Shown in pieces: positions 35,736 through 44,336 of a DNA stretch of 64,000 nt (within the stretch, counting starts at the first letter, position 1; the number at the start of each line of letters is the position of its first letter). The DNA is from CAVZZG01 sp963779685. GTDB taxonomy: Bacteria > Actinomycetota > Thermoleophilia > Gaiellales > F1-60-MAGs149. A program made the position numbers and the translations under genes. Under the pieces are notes generated by a model. The model made no database searches and was not told the DNA's origin. It saw only the letters and a program-made list of their open reading frames with translations. Location of the stretch: positions 1,674,001 through 1,738,000 of the forward strand of contig CAVZZG010000003.1 of NCBI GenBank assembly GCA_963779685.1, written 5' to 3'.

Positions 35736-37004
35736 ATGCTCGACATCCGCCTGATCCGGTCCGACCCCGAGGGCGTGCGCGGGGCACTTCGCCGGCGAGG
35801 GGCGGACGCGCTGCTCGACACCGTGCTCGCCATGGACGAGCGGCGCCGGGCCCTGCAGACCGACGTCGACGACCTGCGGGCGCGCCGCAACACCGCCTCC
35901 GAGGCCATCGGCGCCGCCATGAAGCAGGGCGGATCACCGGACGAGGCCCGCGAGGAGATGCGCCGGCTGAAGGAGACGCTCGCCGCCCGGGAGGCCGAGC
36001 TGACGGCCGCCGACGACGAGTTGCGCGAGCTGCTGCTGAACGTCCCGAACCTGCCGCACCCCTCGGCGCCGCTGGGCGACACGGAAGAGGACGCCGAGGT
36101 GCTGAAGCTCGTCGGCGTCCAGCCGGTGTTCGCGTTCGAGCCGCGCGATCACCTCGACCTGGCCGGCTGGTGCATCGACATGGAGCGCGGCGCCCGCACC
36201 GCGGGCTCGCGCTTCGCCTACCTCAAGGGCGACGTCGCCGTGCTGTGGATGGCGATCGCGCGGATGGCGGTCGACCTGCTGATGGAGAAGGGGTTCACGC
36301 CGGTCAACCCGCCGGTGCTGGTGCGGCGCGAGGCGCTCGTCGGCACCGGATTCCTGCCGGAGGCCGAGGCCCAGATCTACAAGGTGCCCGAGGACGACGG
36401 CTACCTCGTGGGCACGTCCGAGGTGTCGCTGGCCGCGCTGCACATGGACGAGATCCTGGCCGAGGACGAGCTCCCCGCCCGGTACTGCGGCATCAGCACC
36501 TGCTTCCGGCGTGAGGCCGGTGCCAGCGGCAAGGACACGCGCGGCATCTTCCGCACCCACCAGTTCGAGAAGGTCGAGATGTTCTCGTTCTGCCACCCGG
36601 ATCGATCATGGGACGAGCACGACTGGATGCTGTCGATCGAGGAGGAGATCTGCGCCGCGCTGGGCCTGCACTACCGCGTCGTGAACGTCGCCGCCGGCGA
36701 CCTCGGCGCGCCCGCGGCCAAGAAGTACGACATCGAGGTCTGGCTCCCAGGACAGGCGCGCTACCGCGAGCTCACCAGCTGTTCGAACACGACCGACTAC
36801 CAGGCCCGGCGGCTCAACTGCCGCTACCGGCCCGTTGACGGCGGCGCGCCGAGGACGCCCCACACCCTGAACGGCACGGCGGTGACCTCATCGCGCACCA
36901 CCATCGCAGTGCTCGAGACCCATCAGCAGGCCGACGGGTCGATCGCCCTGCCCGGAGCGCTGCAGCGCTACGGCATGCCCGCGGTCATCGCCCCGGCACG
37001 ATGA
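35736..37004 (+). CDS. serS: Seryl-tRNA synthetase
   Basis: 422 residues. The N-terminal tRNA-binding coiled coil (about 25-105) is followed by the class II catalytic core: TSEVSLAALHMDEIL, motif 2 FRREAGASGKDTRGIFRTHQFEKVEMF, the serine-binding TSCSNTTDYQARRL, and motif 3 TLNGTAVTSSRTTIAVLETHQQADGSIALPGAL. All expected active-site residues are present and there is no frameshift. It charges tRNA-Ser, including presumably the tRNA-Ser(TGA) 2.8 kb downstream. Its last 20 bases overlap the convergent small gene. Confidence 0.97.
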   Translation: MLDIRLIRSDPEGVRGALRRRGADALLDTVLAMDERRRALQTDVDDLRARRNTASEAIGAAMKQGGSPDEAREEMRRLKETLAAREAELTAADDELRELLLNVPNLPHPSAPLGDTEEDAEVLKLVGVQPVFAFEPRDHLDLAGWCIDMERGARTAGSRFAYLKGDVAVLWMAIARMAVDLLMEKGFTPVNPPVLVRREALVGTGFLPEAEAQIYKVPEDDGYLVGTSEVSLAALHMDEILAEDELPARYCGISTCFRREAGASGKDTRGIFRTHQFEKVEMFSFCHPDRSWDEHDWMLSIEEEICAALGLHYRVVNVAAGDLGAPAAKKYDIEVWLPGQARYRELTSCSNTTDYQARRLNCRYRPVDGGAPRTPHTLNGTAVTSSRTTIAVLETHQQADGSIALPGALQRYGMPAVIAPAR

Positions 37005-37230
37005 TCCGCTCGATGGCGCTCGCGTTGCCGACGATGATCTCGCCGACGTCCACGACGTCCACCACGAGCAGCGACCGGTCGGGCAGGTCGCGCACGCCCG
37101 TCACCCGGCCGCGCTCGCCCGCCTTCAACGGCAGTCCGCGCGGCGTGCGCACGTCCTTCACGAACCGGACGATCGCGCCGAGGAACGCGTCGGCCTCGTC
37201 GTGGGTGAGCGGCGTGCTGGTCAGGACCAT
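36985..37230 (-). CDS. Small hypothetical protein
   Basis: About 81 residues from ATG 37230 (GTG 37245 would add five). The sequence has a short helix (HDEADAFLGAIVRFVKDV) then a beta-rich part (LKAGERGRVTGVRDLPDRSLLVVDVVDVGEIIVGN), like a small SH3-type barrel. It overlaps the serS 3' end by 20 bp and faces the CNMP/CBS gene, with only a few bases between starts. No family recognised. Confidence 0.5.
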   Translation of the reverse strand: MVLTSTPLTHDEADAFLGAIVRFVKDVRTPRGLPLKAGERGRVTGVRDLPDRSLLVVDVVDVGEIIVGNASAIERIIVPGR

Positions 37231-37239
37231 GGACTGATC

Positions 37240-39061
37240 ATGCACGACATCGCGGCGTTTCTCCGGCAGTACCCGCCCTTCGACGGGCTGGCCGAGGACG
37301 AGCTGGAGACGCTGTCGGAGGCGGTGGAGATCGAGTACTTCGCCGCCGGCGCGATCATCACGGCGCAGGGCGCGCCGCCGTCCGAGTGGATGCGAGTGGT
37401 GCGCCGGGGCGGGGTCGAGTTGACCGACGACGGCCGGCCGGTCGACCTGCTCGGCCCGGGCGACGTGTTCGGATACGAGTCGATGCTCTCGGAGGCGCCG
37501 GCCGCCCTGGGCTCCCGCGCGGCCGAGGACCTGCTCGAGTACCGCATCCCGGCCGCCGCCGTACGGGCACTACTGGCTCGTCCGGAGGGGCTTCGCTTCC
37601 TGGCCCGCTCGCTCGGGGCGCGACCCACGGCGGCCGGACCCGACCCGCTGTCGCGGCCCGTGTCGGGGCTGCTGCGGCGGGCACCGGTGGTGGTGGCGCC
37701 GGGCACCAGCATTCGCCAGACGGCGGCCATGATGACCGAGGCGCGGTCGACCTCCGCGGTCGTGGACCTCGGCCAGAGTGGCTACGGCATCGTCACCGAC
37801 CGCGACCTGCGCAGCCGCGTGATCGCGGCGGGGGCATCGATCGACGAGCCGGTCTCGGGCGTCATGAGCGCGCCCGCCTACACCGTCACCGGCGACCGCC
37901 TCGGCAGCGAGGTGCTGCTCGAGATGCTCGACCGCGGCGTCCGGCATTTCCCCGTGCTGGCACCCACCGGCGAGGTGCTCGGCGTGATCGCCGATACGGA
38001 GATGCTGACCGCCGAGAGCCGGGCGCCGTTTCACCTACGCAACGCGATCGCCGTGGCCGCGACGCCGGAAGAGGTGCAGGAGGCTGCCCACCGGCTCCCG
38101 GAGACCGTCATCGCCCTGCACGACGCAAGCACGCCGGCCACCACCATCTCGACGACCATCGCCGTGATCGCGGACGCCGCCACCCGGCGCCTGATCGACC
38201 TCGCGGTCGCGGAGGCGGGCCGGCCGCCGAAGGATTTCTCGTGGCTCGCGCTGGGAAGCCACGCGCGCCGCGAGTCGGCGCCATCCTCCGACCTCGACAG
38301 CGCGCTGGTGTGGCGCGGCGATGACGACGACGCCGAGGAACGCGCGTACGTCCGGGGCCTCGCCGGGATCGTGGTCGGACAGCTGCGCGGGTGCGGTTTC
38401 CCACCGTGCGACCGAGGCGCTACCGCCGACAACCCCCTGTTCTCACGGAGCCTGGACGCCTGGCTGGCGGCCGCCGCCTCGTGGATCGTCGATCCCGATC
38501 AGGAGAAGGCGCTGATCCTATCGTCGGTCGTCCTGGACAGCCGGCCGGTGTGGGGCATGCACGCGGGCGCGCCCCTGCTGCGGGCGTTCGAGGACGCCCA
38601 CCGCCACCCGGAACTCCTTCGACGGATGATGCGGTTCGCACTCGCCTACCGGCCGCCCACCGGGTTCCTGCGCAACATCGTGGTGGAGCACTCCGGCGAG
38701 CACGCCGGCCGCCTCGACATCAAGCGCGGCGGGCTCCTGCCCATCTCCGATCTGGCCCGCTCACTCGCGCTCGCCGCCGGCGTGACCTCGGCCAGCACGC
38801 GCGAGCGACTGCAGTCGGTGGCGACCGGCGGACTGCTTGCGCGCTCCGACGCCGAGCTGCTGCTGCAGGCCTTCGGGGTGCTGTCGGAGCTGAGGATCAA
38901 CCACCAGGTCGACCAGATGACGGCGGGGCGTCCCACCCGACGACTACCTCGACCCGGCCCGCCTCACCCGGCTCGAGCGGTCGGCCCTCCGCGAGACGTT
39001 CCGGGCCATCACGAGCGTTCAGCGCGGGATCGCGACCGAGCTCGAGCAGCGGTCATGGTGA
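37240..39061 (+). CDS. Cyclic-nucleotide-binding / CBS / DUF294 nucleotidyltransferase protein (frameshift near 38927)
   Basis: About 606 residues. An N-terminal CNMP-like domain (1-125: FLRQYPPFDGLAEDELETLSEAVE, GDVFGYESML) is followed by a CBS pair (about 150-270: TSAVVDLGQSGYGIVTDRDLRSRV and GVIADTEML), the DUF294 nucleotidyltransferase domain (WLALGSHARRESAPSSDLDSALVW, with GS and DxD) and the DUF294 C-terminal helical domain (LDIKRGGLLPISDLARSLAL). One extra G in the run at 38925-38928 disrupts the end; in the next frame VPPDDYLDPARLTRLERSAL completes the domain, with a stop at 39059-39061. Bacterial homologues often sit beside a DEDDh exonuclease, as here; the physiological role is uncertain. 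Confidence 0.85.
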
Positions 39062-39744
39062 GCATCCGCCGGCCGCGATCGGAGGCGGCCCGCCGGTACC
39101 GGAATACCGCCCCGGCGGCGGATTGGGTGCCGTGGCGGGAGGCTCGTTACTGCGTCGTCGACATCGAGACGACCGGACTCGACCCGCGACGCGACGAGCT
39201 GATCAGCTATGCCGCGGTGCCGATCGACCACGCGCGCATCCACGTCGCCGGCGGCGTCGAGGGACTGGCACGACCCCAGCGCCTGCCCGAGCGCGAGACG
39301 ATCGTCATCCACGGCATCCTGCCGGCCGACCTCGATCATGCGCCGCCGCTTCCGGACGCCGTCGAGCGGCTGCTGGACGCTCTCACCGGCAGGATCATGG
39401 TGGCCCACTCCGCCTGGGTCGAGAGACGCTTCCTGCGAACCGCCTTCCGCACCGCCGGCGTGCACGTGCGCGAGCCCGTCATCGACACCCACGACATCGG
39501 CCGCCTTGCCCTGTACGCTCGCTCGAAGCACCTGCCGCCGGCGATCTCGCTGACGACGCTGGCCGGGGCACTGGGCCTGCCCGCCCACCGTCCCCACCAC
39601 GCCATGGGCGACGCCCTGACCACAGCCCAGGTCTTCCTCGCGGCGGCCACGACACTGGACGCGATCGAGCGCGAGACGGTCGGCTCCCTCGCAGCCGGCG
39701 CCCGCCGGGTTGCCGACCTGCGCGCCTGGGAGGCCGCCCCCTGA
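39055..39744 (+). CDS. DEDDh 3'-5' exonuclease (DnaQ-like)
   Basis: 229 residues. Exo I: CVVDIETTGLDPRRDELI (DxE); Exo II: RIMVAHSAWVERRFLRTAF; Exo III: HRPHHAMGDALTTAQVFLAA, with the His and Asp of the DEDDh class. No polymerase domain follows. Overlaps the DUF294 gene by 7 bp once that gene's frame is corrected. The pair DUF294 plus DnaQ-like exonuclease is a recurrent neighbourhood in bacteria. ATG 39055. Confidence 0.9.
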   Translation: MVSIRRPRSEAARRYRNTAPAADWVPWREARYCVVDIETTGLDPRRDELISYAAVPIDHARIHVAGGVEGLARPQRLPERETIVIHGILPADLDHAPPLPDAVERLLDALTGRIMVAHSAWVERRFLRTAFRTAGVHVREPVIDTHDIGRLALYARSKHLPPAISLTTLAGALGLPAHRPHHAMGDALTTAQVFLAAATTLDAIERETVGSLAAGARRVADLRAWEAAP

Positions 39745-39817
39745 CGCAAGCGCGGCGCTCACCACGGATTCCACCCGTCTGTGCCCCTCGACGGCGGCGA
39801 TAGCATTCGCGCGTCCA

Positions 39818-39908
39818 GGCGGGATGCCGGAGCGGTCGAACGGGGCGGTCTTGAAAACCGCTAGCCCTCTGCGAGGAGGGCTCGTGGGTTCGAATCCCAC
39901 TCCCGCCG
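39818..39908 (+). tRNA. tRNA-Ser (anticodon TGA), integration target
   Basis: 91-nt class II tRNA. The acceptor GGCGGGA pairs with TCCCGCC, discriminator G; the anticodon stem GCGGT/ACCGC surrounds CTTGAAA (anticodon TGA); the long variable arm is CCCTCTGCGAGGAGGG; the T-arm is GTGGGTTCGAATCCCAC. Its 3' 59 bases (from 39850) are repeated at 48940-48998 as the right attachment site, so the tRNA gene was reconstituted on integration and remains functional. Confidence 0.97.
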
Positions 39909-39910
39909 TT
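39850..39910 (+). other. attL core: 61-bp exact repeat with 48940-49000
   Basis: From the C before the anticodon loop to two bases past the tRNA 3' end, this stretch is identical to 48940-49000. It marks the left junction of an integrative element about 9.1 kb long, whose integrase lies beside the other copy. Confidence 0.93.
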
Positions 39911-39998
39911 CTACCTGCATTTGAGCAACTTTTCCGGCCGGCGTGACGCGATTTCATTGCCGCAGGAAACCGCCTGAATCCGCTGAGATGCGGTCCAG

Positions 39999-40021
39999 AA
40001 TGGCGCGCAAAATGGCGCGCA
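39999..40021. repeat. Candidate integrase arm-binding repeats, left end
   Basis: AATGGCGCGCA occurs at 39999-40009 and 40011-40021, in phase at 12 bp. It begins 89 bp from the att core. The same unit recurs at 48867-48889 (inside the right end) and 49089-49099 (outside it). Tandem direct repeats flanking a core are typical of tyrosine-recombinase arm sites. On the minus strand the sequence resembles the first codons of the integrase gene, so a duplicated gene start is an alternative. Confidence 0.55.
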
Positions 40022-40310
40022 CTTGAGGAGACGCGTCCACCCTGGCCACACACCTGCTTGGTTGAGCCGTTGATAGGTTGCCGCGGTCGCGCGACGGCCA
40101 TGGGCGAGGACACCGTCGTCGGGGTCGAGACCGAGCGGGAGATCGCGAACCGATCCGAGGCCAGGACGCTCGGGAACAGGATCTTGTATTGGCGGGGACC
40201 CGGCGCATGAGATACCGGGCGACCCCAGGTGGCGTCAGTTCGGACCCGGGGGTCGCCTGGGCTGATCTGATCTGGTCACAGAGTCAGCCGCGGATATAGC
40301 GCAATTTGCG
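40022..40310. other. Non-coding left end of the element
   Basis: No gene is supported in these 289 bases between the arm repeats and the insertion sequence. A minus-strand open frame (39954-40208) ends in a segment resembling the integrase N-terminus (RAILRAILDRISADSGG) but has no protein-like remainder, so I read it as a remnant. Confidence 0.45.
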
Positions 40311-40385
40311 TGGAGTGGCCCCTCCCGTTTGGTCCACGTACTTTGTGGGTCCGGATGGGTTTGAGAGCGTGTTTGGGGGTCCGTG

Positions 40386-40664
40386 ATGGTGCGTAAGCGG
40401 TATACGCCGGAGCAGATCGTGGCGAAGCTGCGGGAGGCGGAGCGGCTGCAGGGGCAGGGGATGACGGTCGCGCAGGTGTGTAAGCGGATCGGCGTTTCGG
40501 ATCAGACGTTCTTTCGGTGGCGGCTTCGGTACGGGGCGTTGAAGGAGGACGAGGCGCAGCGGTTGCGGCAGCTCGAGGTGGAGAACGCCAGGTTGAAGCG
40601 GATCGTGGCGGAGAAGGAGTTGGAGCTGCAGATCCTGAAGGAGTTGGAGCGGGGAAAATGGTGA
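40386..40664 (+). CDS. IS3 family transposase OrfA
   Basis: 92 residues: an HTH_Tnp_1 domain (MVRKRYTPEQIVAKLREAERL, then MTVAQVCKRIGVSDQTFFRWRLRYGAL) and a leucine-zipper tail (QLEVENARLKRIVAEKELELQILKELE). OrfB lies in the -1 frame and begins 7 nt before this stop, next to a GGGGAAAATGG run that could serve for -1 frameshifting to make the OrfAB transposase. Confidence 0.92.
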   Translation: MVRKRYTPEQIVAKLREAERLQGQGMTVAQVCKRIGVSDQTFFRWRLRYGALKEDEAQRLRQLEVENARLKRIVAEKELELQILKELERGKW

Positions 40665-41533
40665 GCCCGGCTCGGCGCCGGGCGGCGATCGGGTTCATCC
40701 GCAAGCGGTTCCCGATGGTGTCGGAGCGGCATGCGTGTCGGATCGTCGGGCAGCACCGCTCGACGCAGCGCTACGCCGGGGAGGGGCGCTCTGCGGATGC
40801 GGATCTGGCGGCGGAGCTTCGGCGGCTGGCCGCGAAGCATCCGTACTGGGGGTACAAGAGTGCCTATCGGGATCTTCGCCGGCGGGGCTGGGTGGTGAAC
40901 CGAAAGCGGGTCGAGCGGGTCTGGCGGGAGCAGGATCTGCGGGCGCGTCGCAAGCAGTCGAGCGGCAAGAAGGCGCTGGGAACGGCGGAGAACGCGATCT
41001 GGACGCTGCCGGCGACCGGCCCGAATCACGTCTGGGCGCTTGATTTCATCGGCGAGCGGCTTGAGGGTGGACGGCCCTACCGGGTGCTGAACGTGCTGGA
41101 CGAGTACACGCGGCGGTGTTTGGCGTCGGTGGTGGCGACGTCGATCGGCGCTCGCCGGGTCGAGCAGGAGCTGGAACGGCTCTTCCGCGAGCACGGCCGG
41201 CCCGGGATCATCCGCACGGACAACGGCCGCGAGTTCGTCGCCGAGACCCTCACCGCGTGGCTCCAGGGCCAGGGCGTCGACGCGCGACCCGTGCAGAAGG
41301 CAAGCCCGCAGCAAAACGCGCTGGTGGAGACGTTTCACCGCACCATGCGCCGCGAGCTCCTAGACTGGGAATCCTTCGACTCGCTGCTTGAGGCGCGGGT
41401 CGTGATCGAGGCCTGGCGGCGCCGCTACAACACCGAGCGCCAGCACACCAGCCTGAATGACAGAACCCCGGACGAGTTCATGAAAATAGAAGAACAACGA
41501 CACCGCCAGACCACCACCCCGGAGCCGGTGTGA
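40658..41533 (+). CDS. IS3 family transposase OrfB (DDE integrase core)
   Basis: 291 residues. An HTH_21-like region (AAELRRLAAKHPYWGYKSAYRDLRRRGW) precedes the rve core with all three acidic residues: WALDFIGE, IRTDNGREFVAE and NALVETFHRTMRREL. The C-terminus has the RYNTERQHTSLNDRTPDEF ending of IS3 transposases. ATG 40658 lies inside orfA. It appears intact, so the element may still be mobile. Confidence 0.93.
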   Translation: MVSPARRRAAIGFIRKRFPMVSERHACRIVGQHRSTQRYAGEGRSADADLAAELRRLAAKHPYWGYKSAYRDLRRRGWVVNRKRVERVWREQDLRARRKQSSGKKALGTAENAIWTLPATGPNHVWALDFIGERLEGGRPYRVLNVLDEYTRRCLASVVATSIGARRVEQELERLFREHGRPGIIRTDNGREFVAETLTAWLQGQGVDARPVQKASPQQNALVETFHRTMRRELLDWESFDSLLEARVVIEAWRRRYNTERQHTSLNDRTPDEFMKIEEQRHRQTTTPEPV

Positions 41534-41617
41534 GCAATGCAGCGATCCTCCCGCCGACACCGGTCCATGACTATGATCAGCCACGCAGGAAGTGGACCAA
41601 AGATCGGGGCCCGTCCA

Positions 41618-41881
41618 CGTGTTATCCCGTACGCGAACGAAACGGGGGCGAAATTCTACGGCGGCACGCCGCGGGGATTGCGGTGGCTGCCGCAGCGCGC
41701 GCAAGTCGGTTTGAACAAGCTTTGGCTGTACGTCAAAGTCAAACTAAGGTATAACGTCGAAGACATCGGCGCACCGCGCGCCGACCCCCCGCTCAAGCCA
41801 AGCCCGTACTACGATGGCGAACACGAAGTTCTTGCGAAGCTAGGGTACCCCCGTTACACCCGAATAGATCGCGGCGACTGA
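41618..41881 (+). pseudogene. 5'-truncated hypothetical gene abutting the IS3 element
   Basis: The frame is open from inside the IS right end but reads as protein only after it: PYANETGAKFYGGTPRGLRWLPQ, LNKLWLYVKVKLRYNVEDIG and a Pro/Tyr-rich end. No start codon with a ribosome site occurs in this part. The simplest explanation is that the IS removed the beginning. Local GC is clearly lower than in neighbouring genes, suggesting foreign origin. The stop overlaps the next small gene by one base. No family recognised. Confidence 0.45.
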
Positions 41882-42093
41882 TGGCCATTGAGATTACGCG
41901 GGTTCGTGGCCGGAGACGCTTCCGCCGGAGGTATATGGTCCGGGTGTCGCCGCCGCACTCCCCGCGGCCTTGGGCGTCGGAGCGACCGATAACACATCGA
42001 CAGGCTCAGAATCAGCTTTACGACTTCGGCTGCCACACCGCCGACATCGCAGACGCGTTCATTGAAGCGGAGGCCAACTGGCGAGAGTCCTGA
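41881..42093 (+). CDS. 70-residue basic hypothetical protein
   Basis: ATG 41881 shares its A with the preceding stop, so it was probably translated with the truncated gene. The N-terminus is very basic (RVRGRRRFRRRYMVRVSP) and the C-terminus acidic and helical (HTADIADAFIEAEANWRES). No domain recognised. Base composition is lower in GC than surrounding chromosomal genes. Confidence 0.4.
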   Translation: MAIEITRVRGRRRFRRRYMVRVSPPHSPRPWASERPITHRQAQNQLYDFGCHTADIADAFIEAEANWRES

Positions 42094-42226
42094 GATATCA
42101 TTGCCAGTGTCTCGGCTGATGGATCGGTTGTCACGAGTTTCTCAGAGTACTGCGGGACCTCCGAGGCGCTGTGGTGGGGTGCGTTCGAAATGGATCCAGC
42201 CGCCTCGGCTGAAGCTTCCCAGACGA

Positions 42227-42409
42227 TCAAAGGTCGATCCGCGAGGCCAGCCGCTCGCCGGCGGACCGACCCCAGCGCCCTAGCTGATATGGGTTGAGGT
42301 CCTCCTCCGGCGTGGAGATCGCGCAGCCGGCTTGAACGAGGACGCCGAGGAGGGCGGCCAGCGCCACGCCCGTTCGACCGGCCACAGCGATCATTCGGTG
42401 CTGTTCCAT
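42227..42409 (-). CDS. Possible small lipoprotein
   Basis: 60 residues with a signal-like N-terminus (RTGVALAALLGVLVQAGC), where VQAGC is an acceptable lipobox, then a short polar tail (ISTPEEDLNPYQLGRWGRSA). No good ribosome site is visible, and the region around (42094-42226 and 42410-42661) holds no other supported gene. Could be a remnant or chance frame. Confidence 0.3.
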   Translation of the reverse strand: MEQHRMIAVAGRTGVALAALLGVLVQAGCAISTPEEDLNPYQLGRWGRSAGERLASRIDL

Positions 42410-42661
42410 ATCCGGCCGAGGGAGCGTGACCGCTGCCGCGCGCTCGGGCGAGGCCGGCTCAAGTCCCTACCAGGACGAGGCATCTGCGAGCCACACGTCG
42501 GCGACCCGATCGACCCCCGGACAACCGCCGCGCGTTCGTGAACACCGAGACCGAGACCGAGACCTCCCAGCGCGCCGACCTCCAAGAACCGACCCGCATC
42601 GAAGTTCCGTCCCGATGGGTTGAGCCGCGGGTGATCTGCCGAAGCACGACCACAGGCGGCC

Positions 42662-43198
42662 CTACCAGTTCAACCTCTGACCGAGAAGAAGGGCATGCGG
42701 ATCGAGTGTCTTGGTCCGGTCAACCAGGTCAGGCAGCGTTCTCGTCAGCACTTCGGCCCAATCAAGCACGTCCTCCGCGGTCCGGTAGCACATCCAGAAG
42801 TGCGGCTCCAGCTCGCCGGCAGGCTCGGACGCCCGCAGGTACCGCTGCAACAACGAGGCTGGGATCAGCGCCACGTGCCGATCGTCCGGGAGCGGCAGCC
42901 GGCAGGCAACGGCATTGCGGACAGTGAGGAATTGCTCCCGTTGGCCAGCGTCGAGGAGTTGGTCGACACGCACCCGCCCCGCCAACTTCACCTCGAACTG
43001 CCCGTCATTCGACCTCTCGAACTCGAGCGTGAGGGCTCCGCCCTGAAAGGGATCGACGGCCTTCGAATCGCCGACCGTACGGATCTCAAGGTCATCCTGA
43101 CGCCAGCGCAGCGGCTCGCCCTTCGCAAACCCCCAGCCGAGCAAGGCTGGTTCAAGGGTGGCGCGCAGGCCGGCGACGAGGAGCGTGCGGTAGCTCAC
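42662..43198 (-). CDS. Hypothetical protein, 178 residues
   Basis: Starts MSYRTLLVAGLRATLEPALLGWGFAKGEPLRWRQDDLEIRTV, continues with a beta-rich part (GGALTLEFERSNDGQFEVKLAGRV) and ends in helices (LEPHFWMCYRTAEDVLDWAEVLTRTLPDLVDRTKTL). The layout resembles DUF4304-type immunity-like proteins, a weak impression only. It is cargo of the tRNA-Ser element, downstream of an excisionase-like gene on the same strand, 46 bp after that gene's stop. Confidence 0.55.
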   Translation of the reverse strand: MSYRTLLVAGLRATLEPALLGWGFAKGEPLRWRQDDLEIRTVGDSKAVDPFQGGALTLEFERSNDGQFEVKLAGRVRVDQLLDAGQREQFLTVRNAVACRLPLPDDRHVALIPASLLQRYLRASEPAGELEPHFWMCYRTAEDVLDWAEVLTRTLPDLVDRTKTLDPHALLLGQRLNW

Positions 43199-43244
43199 GA
43201 AAGTGCGTGGATGATAGTCCGACGCCGGCGAGTCTCGTCACGAG

Positions 43245-43721
43245 TCAGCCCTCGCCGATTCGATGCAGCACGTACCGCACGGTCGACGGCCACCAACGGG
43301 AACCGGGGCGTGCGGTCGGCACACTGTCCGCGTTGAGTCCCGAGGCGATCGCCGCGAGGCTGCGGCCTGCTCGTCGTTCCCGCCGGATCCGTTCGATCGT
43401 GTCGGTCGAGGTCTCCGGCGGTCGTCCGCGTGGCTTGGGCGCCTGGCGGGGGGCCGGCTGCCGGTTGGCGTCGAGGAGCCGTTCGAGCTCGTCGGCGGGG
43501 ATCAGCCTCGCGCCCCACGGGGTCTTGATGGTGTCGATCAGCGGGATCACCCGGCGGTCGAGCGTCGTCAGGCTGAGACCGAGTGCCTCGGCAGCCTGGC
43601 GCCGGGTATACGCGAGCCGCGCGACGCTGCCGGGAATGCGCAGGTCGGGCACCGCGGCGTGAGCGACGGGCGCCTGGCGCTGCCGGCGTTGCCTCGTGCG
43701 TCGGTCTCGCCGGTTCGTCAT
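43245..43721 (-). CDS. Excisionase/recombinase-like HTH protein
   Basis: 158 residues. The N-terminal MerR/excisionase HTH YTRRQAAEALGLSLTTLDRRV is followed by RLIPADELERLL, as in Xis proteins. The C-terminus (DTIERIRRERRAGRSLAAIASGLNADSVPTARPGSRWWPSTVRYVLHR) matches the stretch of large serine recombinases after the catalytic domain (LN...VPTARGG.W.PSTVR.IL), without any catalytic part. A recombination directionality or control function for the integrase is plausible. A TATGAT box 11 nt upstream suggests a leaderless mRNA. Confidence 0.65.
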   Translation of the reverse strand: MTNRRDRRTRQRRQRQAPVAHAAVPDLRIPGSVARLAYTRRQAAEALGLSLTTLDRRVIPLIDTIKTPWGARLIPADELERLLDANRQPAPRQAPKPRGRPPETSTDTIERIRRERRAGRSLAAIASGLNADSVPTARPGSRWWPSTVRYVLHRIGEG

Positions 43722-43731
43722 TGCCGTACAA

Positions 43732-43769
43732 TCATACAGGAATTAGGCTGTGTCTGCACCTGAGGTGCA
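43732..43769 (-). promoter_or_regulatory. Promoter and palindrome before the excisionase-like gene
   Basis: Reading leftward, TATGAT (43737-43732) lies 10 nt before the ATG at 43721. Upstream, TGCACCT-G-AGGTGCA is a perfect 7-1-7 palindrome (43755-43769), positioned near -35 as an operator. No good -35 hexamer is seen. Confidence 0.5.
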
Positions 43770-43844
43770 TGTGTGTCCCTCTTACCATCACCCTCGAACT
43801 CGGACGCGTTTGTCGGGAGAGAGCACCGGTCCGGCGAACGGCCG

Positions 43845-44336
43845 CTATCGCTCGATGCCGCGTTCCCGGTCGAGCTCGGCGAGACGGCGAAGGAGGTCGA
43901 GTCGTCGGCGGTCTTCGGGCCGGTCGAGTGAGGCGAGCATGCGGATCAGGTCGCCGACGCTGGCGACGGGCGCGCGGACGCCGGAGCCGAGCGGCTCTCG
44001 GGTGGCGCCTCGGCGCAGGTCGTCGTACCCGCGCGTTCCGGCGGGCACGGCGACCAGCTTCACGACGCCGGCCCGCGTCGGGACGACGATCACCGGCGTC
44101 TCCGGGCAGGCCAGGTGCGCGGCGTCGGGCGGGTCGCCTCCCAGCGCGTCGATCGCGGCGGCCAGTCGTCTCAGGGTCTCGGGGTGGAGGGATGGCACGA
44201 TGTCGATCGAGTCGGGCACCTCGTCGGCGCCGTGGATGACGCGGGCGAGCGAACCGACGACGACGAACGAGACGCGGTGCCGGCCGAGGGCCTCGAGGAT
44301 CGCGACCGGGTCGAAGCCCGGCGGTTCAGCCGCCAC
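43845..44336 (-). CDS. Nucleotidyltransferase-fold protein, partner of upstream XRE protein
   Basis: 163 residues. The signature FVVVGSLARVIHGADEVPDS is followed by IDIV: a GS motif followed by what is usually a DxD, but the first Asp is replaced by Ser (SID), so catalysis may be altered. The ending DRPEDRRRLDLLRRLAELDRERG is helical. It overlaps the upstream HTH gene by 11 bp. HTH plus small nucleotidyltransferase is a recurrent toxin-antitoxin-like pair, here carried by the integrative element; compare 8209-9239. Confidence 0.68.
   Translation of the reverse strand: MAAEPPGFDPVAILEALGRHRVSFVVVGSLARVIHGADEVPDSIDIVPSLHPETLRRLAAAIDALGGDPPDAAHLACPETPVIVVPTRAGVVKLVAVPAGTRGYDDLRRGATREPLGSGVRAPVASVGDLIRMLASLDRPEDRRRLDLLRRLAELDRERGIER

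Larger units (their letters stand above)
40311..41617 (+). mobile_element. IS3 family insertion sequence, IS407-like group
   Basis: 1,307 bp. Imperfect terminal inverted repeats of about 26 bp start TGGAGTGGCCCC (left) and, read inward, TGGACGGGCCCC (right); both end in TTTGGTCCAC. Two overlapping frames encode OrfA and OrfB. I find no matching target duplication (left flank TGCG, right flank CGTG), so the element may have lost it through a neighbouring deletion. Confidence 0.85.

Noticed and set aside
37201..39744. An 847-residue CNMP/CBS/DUF294-exonuclease fusion
   Set aside because: One extra G at 38925-38928; the corrected DUF294 protein stops at 39061 and the exonuclease has its own ATG at 39055.
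42410..42661. A plus-strand gene starting at 42538 with repeated Glu-Thr codons
   Set aside because: The frame soon runs antisense to the better supported 42662-43198 gene and loses protein character; no ribosome site or domain.
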